From Saccharothrix sp. ST-888 (GTDB taxonomy: Bacteria; Actinomycetota; Actinomycetes; Streptomycetales; Streptomycetaceae), in assembly GCF_000955975.1 (NCBI RefSeq), contig NZ_JYJF01000146.1, positions 1 to 11,685 of the forward strand: a stretch of DNA of 11,685 bases, written 5' to 3'. The translations under genes and the position numbers were made by a program. The notes beneath the pieces were generated by a model. It had not been told where the DNA came from and searched no databases. It saw only the letters and a program-made list of their open reading frames with translations. Numbering within the stretch: the first letter of the stretch is position 1; each line of letters starts with the position of its first letter. Of this stretch, positions 11,682 through 11,685 are shown piece by piece.

Positions 11682-11685
11682 GGGA

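Noticed and set aside
1..11685. CRISPR array accompanying the cas fragments
   Set aside because: I found no set of regularly spaced direct repeats of about 28-29 bases anywhere in the window; the only perfect tandem repeat is the two-copy 17-mer at 977-1010.

Overview
This is high-GC DNA with the gene content of a streptomycete (Streptomyces or a close relative such as Kitasatospora). The signs are a DUF6131 membrane peptide, an AfsR-like SARP of about 1000 residues, an XRE regulator divergent from a type I methionine aminopeptidase, and several GTG starts. The genus is inferred from gene families, not from a marker gene.

Region 1 (about 1-2770) is a run of small plus-strand genes of a stress or envelope type: a CsbD-like protein (494-721), a 50-residue hydrophobic peptide (759-911), a DUF6131 membrane peptide (1678-1833), a membrane-anchored protein with an apparently replaced C-terminus (1975-2595) and a 74-residue hypothetical (2501-2725). 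The gaps hold gene debris (about 66-166, and 1222-1417 on the minus strand), a tandem 17-mer and a strong hairpin.

Region 2 (about 2775-4700) is a graveyard of mobile and defence DNA. The tail of an IS3-type transposase (minus strand) abuts the C-terminal part of a type I-E Cas3. Its stop codon overlaps the start of a cas8e (cse1) gene that is frameshifted and then cut off. An IS630-type transposase, frameshifted at a run of seven G and truncated just after its first catalytic Asp, follows. No other cas genes and no CRISPR repeats are present in the window, so this looks like a dead remnant of a CRISPR-Cas operon removed by IS-associated deletion.

Region 3 (about 4750-7080) is intact and orderly. 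An XRE regulator (minus) diverges from methionine aminopeptidase (plus) across a near-palindrome. Map converges on a Tautomerase_2 enzyme (minus), which diverges from an HxlR regulator (plus) across an 8+5+8 inverted repeat that is a good operator candidate.

Region 4 (about 7080-11685) has a short secreted peptide (7189-7383, plus) convergent with a 1003-residue SARP/NB-ARC/TPR regulator (7399-10410, minus). Two palindromes lie upstream of the regulator. A metallo-beta-lactamase-fold protein (10746-11483, plus) has lost at least one, probably two, of the residues its family uses at the metal/active site. The window ends in hairpin-rich non-coding DNA.

The items most worth following up are the relict type I-E locus, the MBL-fold candidate pseudoenzyme, the peptide/TPR-regulator pair and the HxlR-tautomerase operator. 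I did not find convincing evidence of a wholly new multi-gene system.
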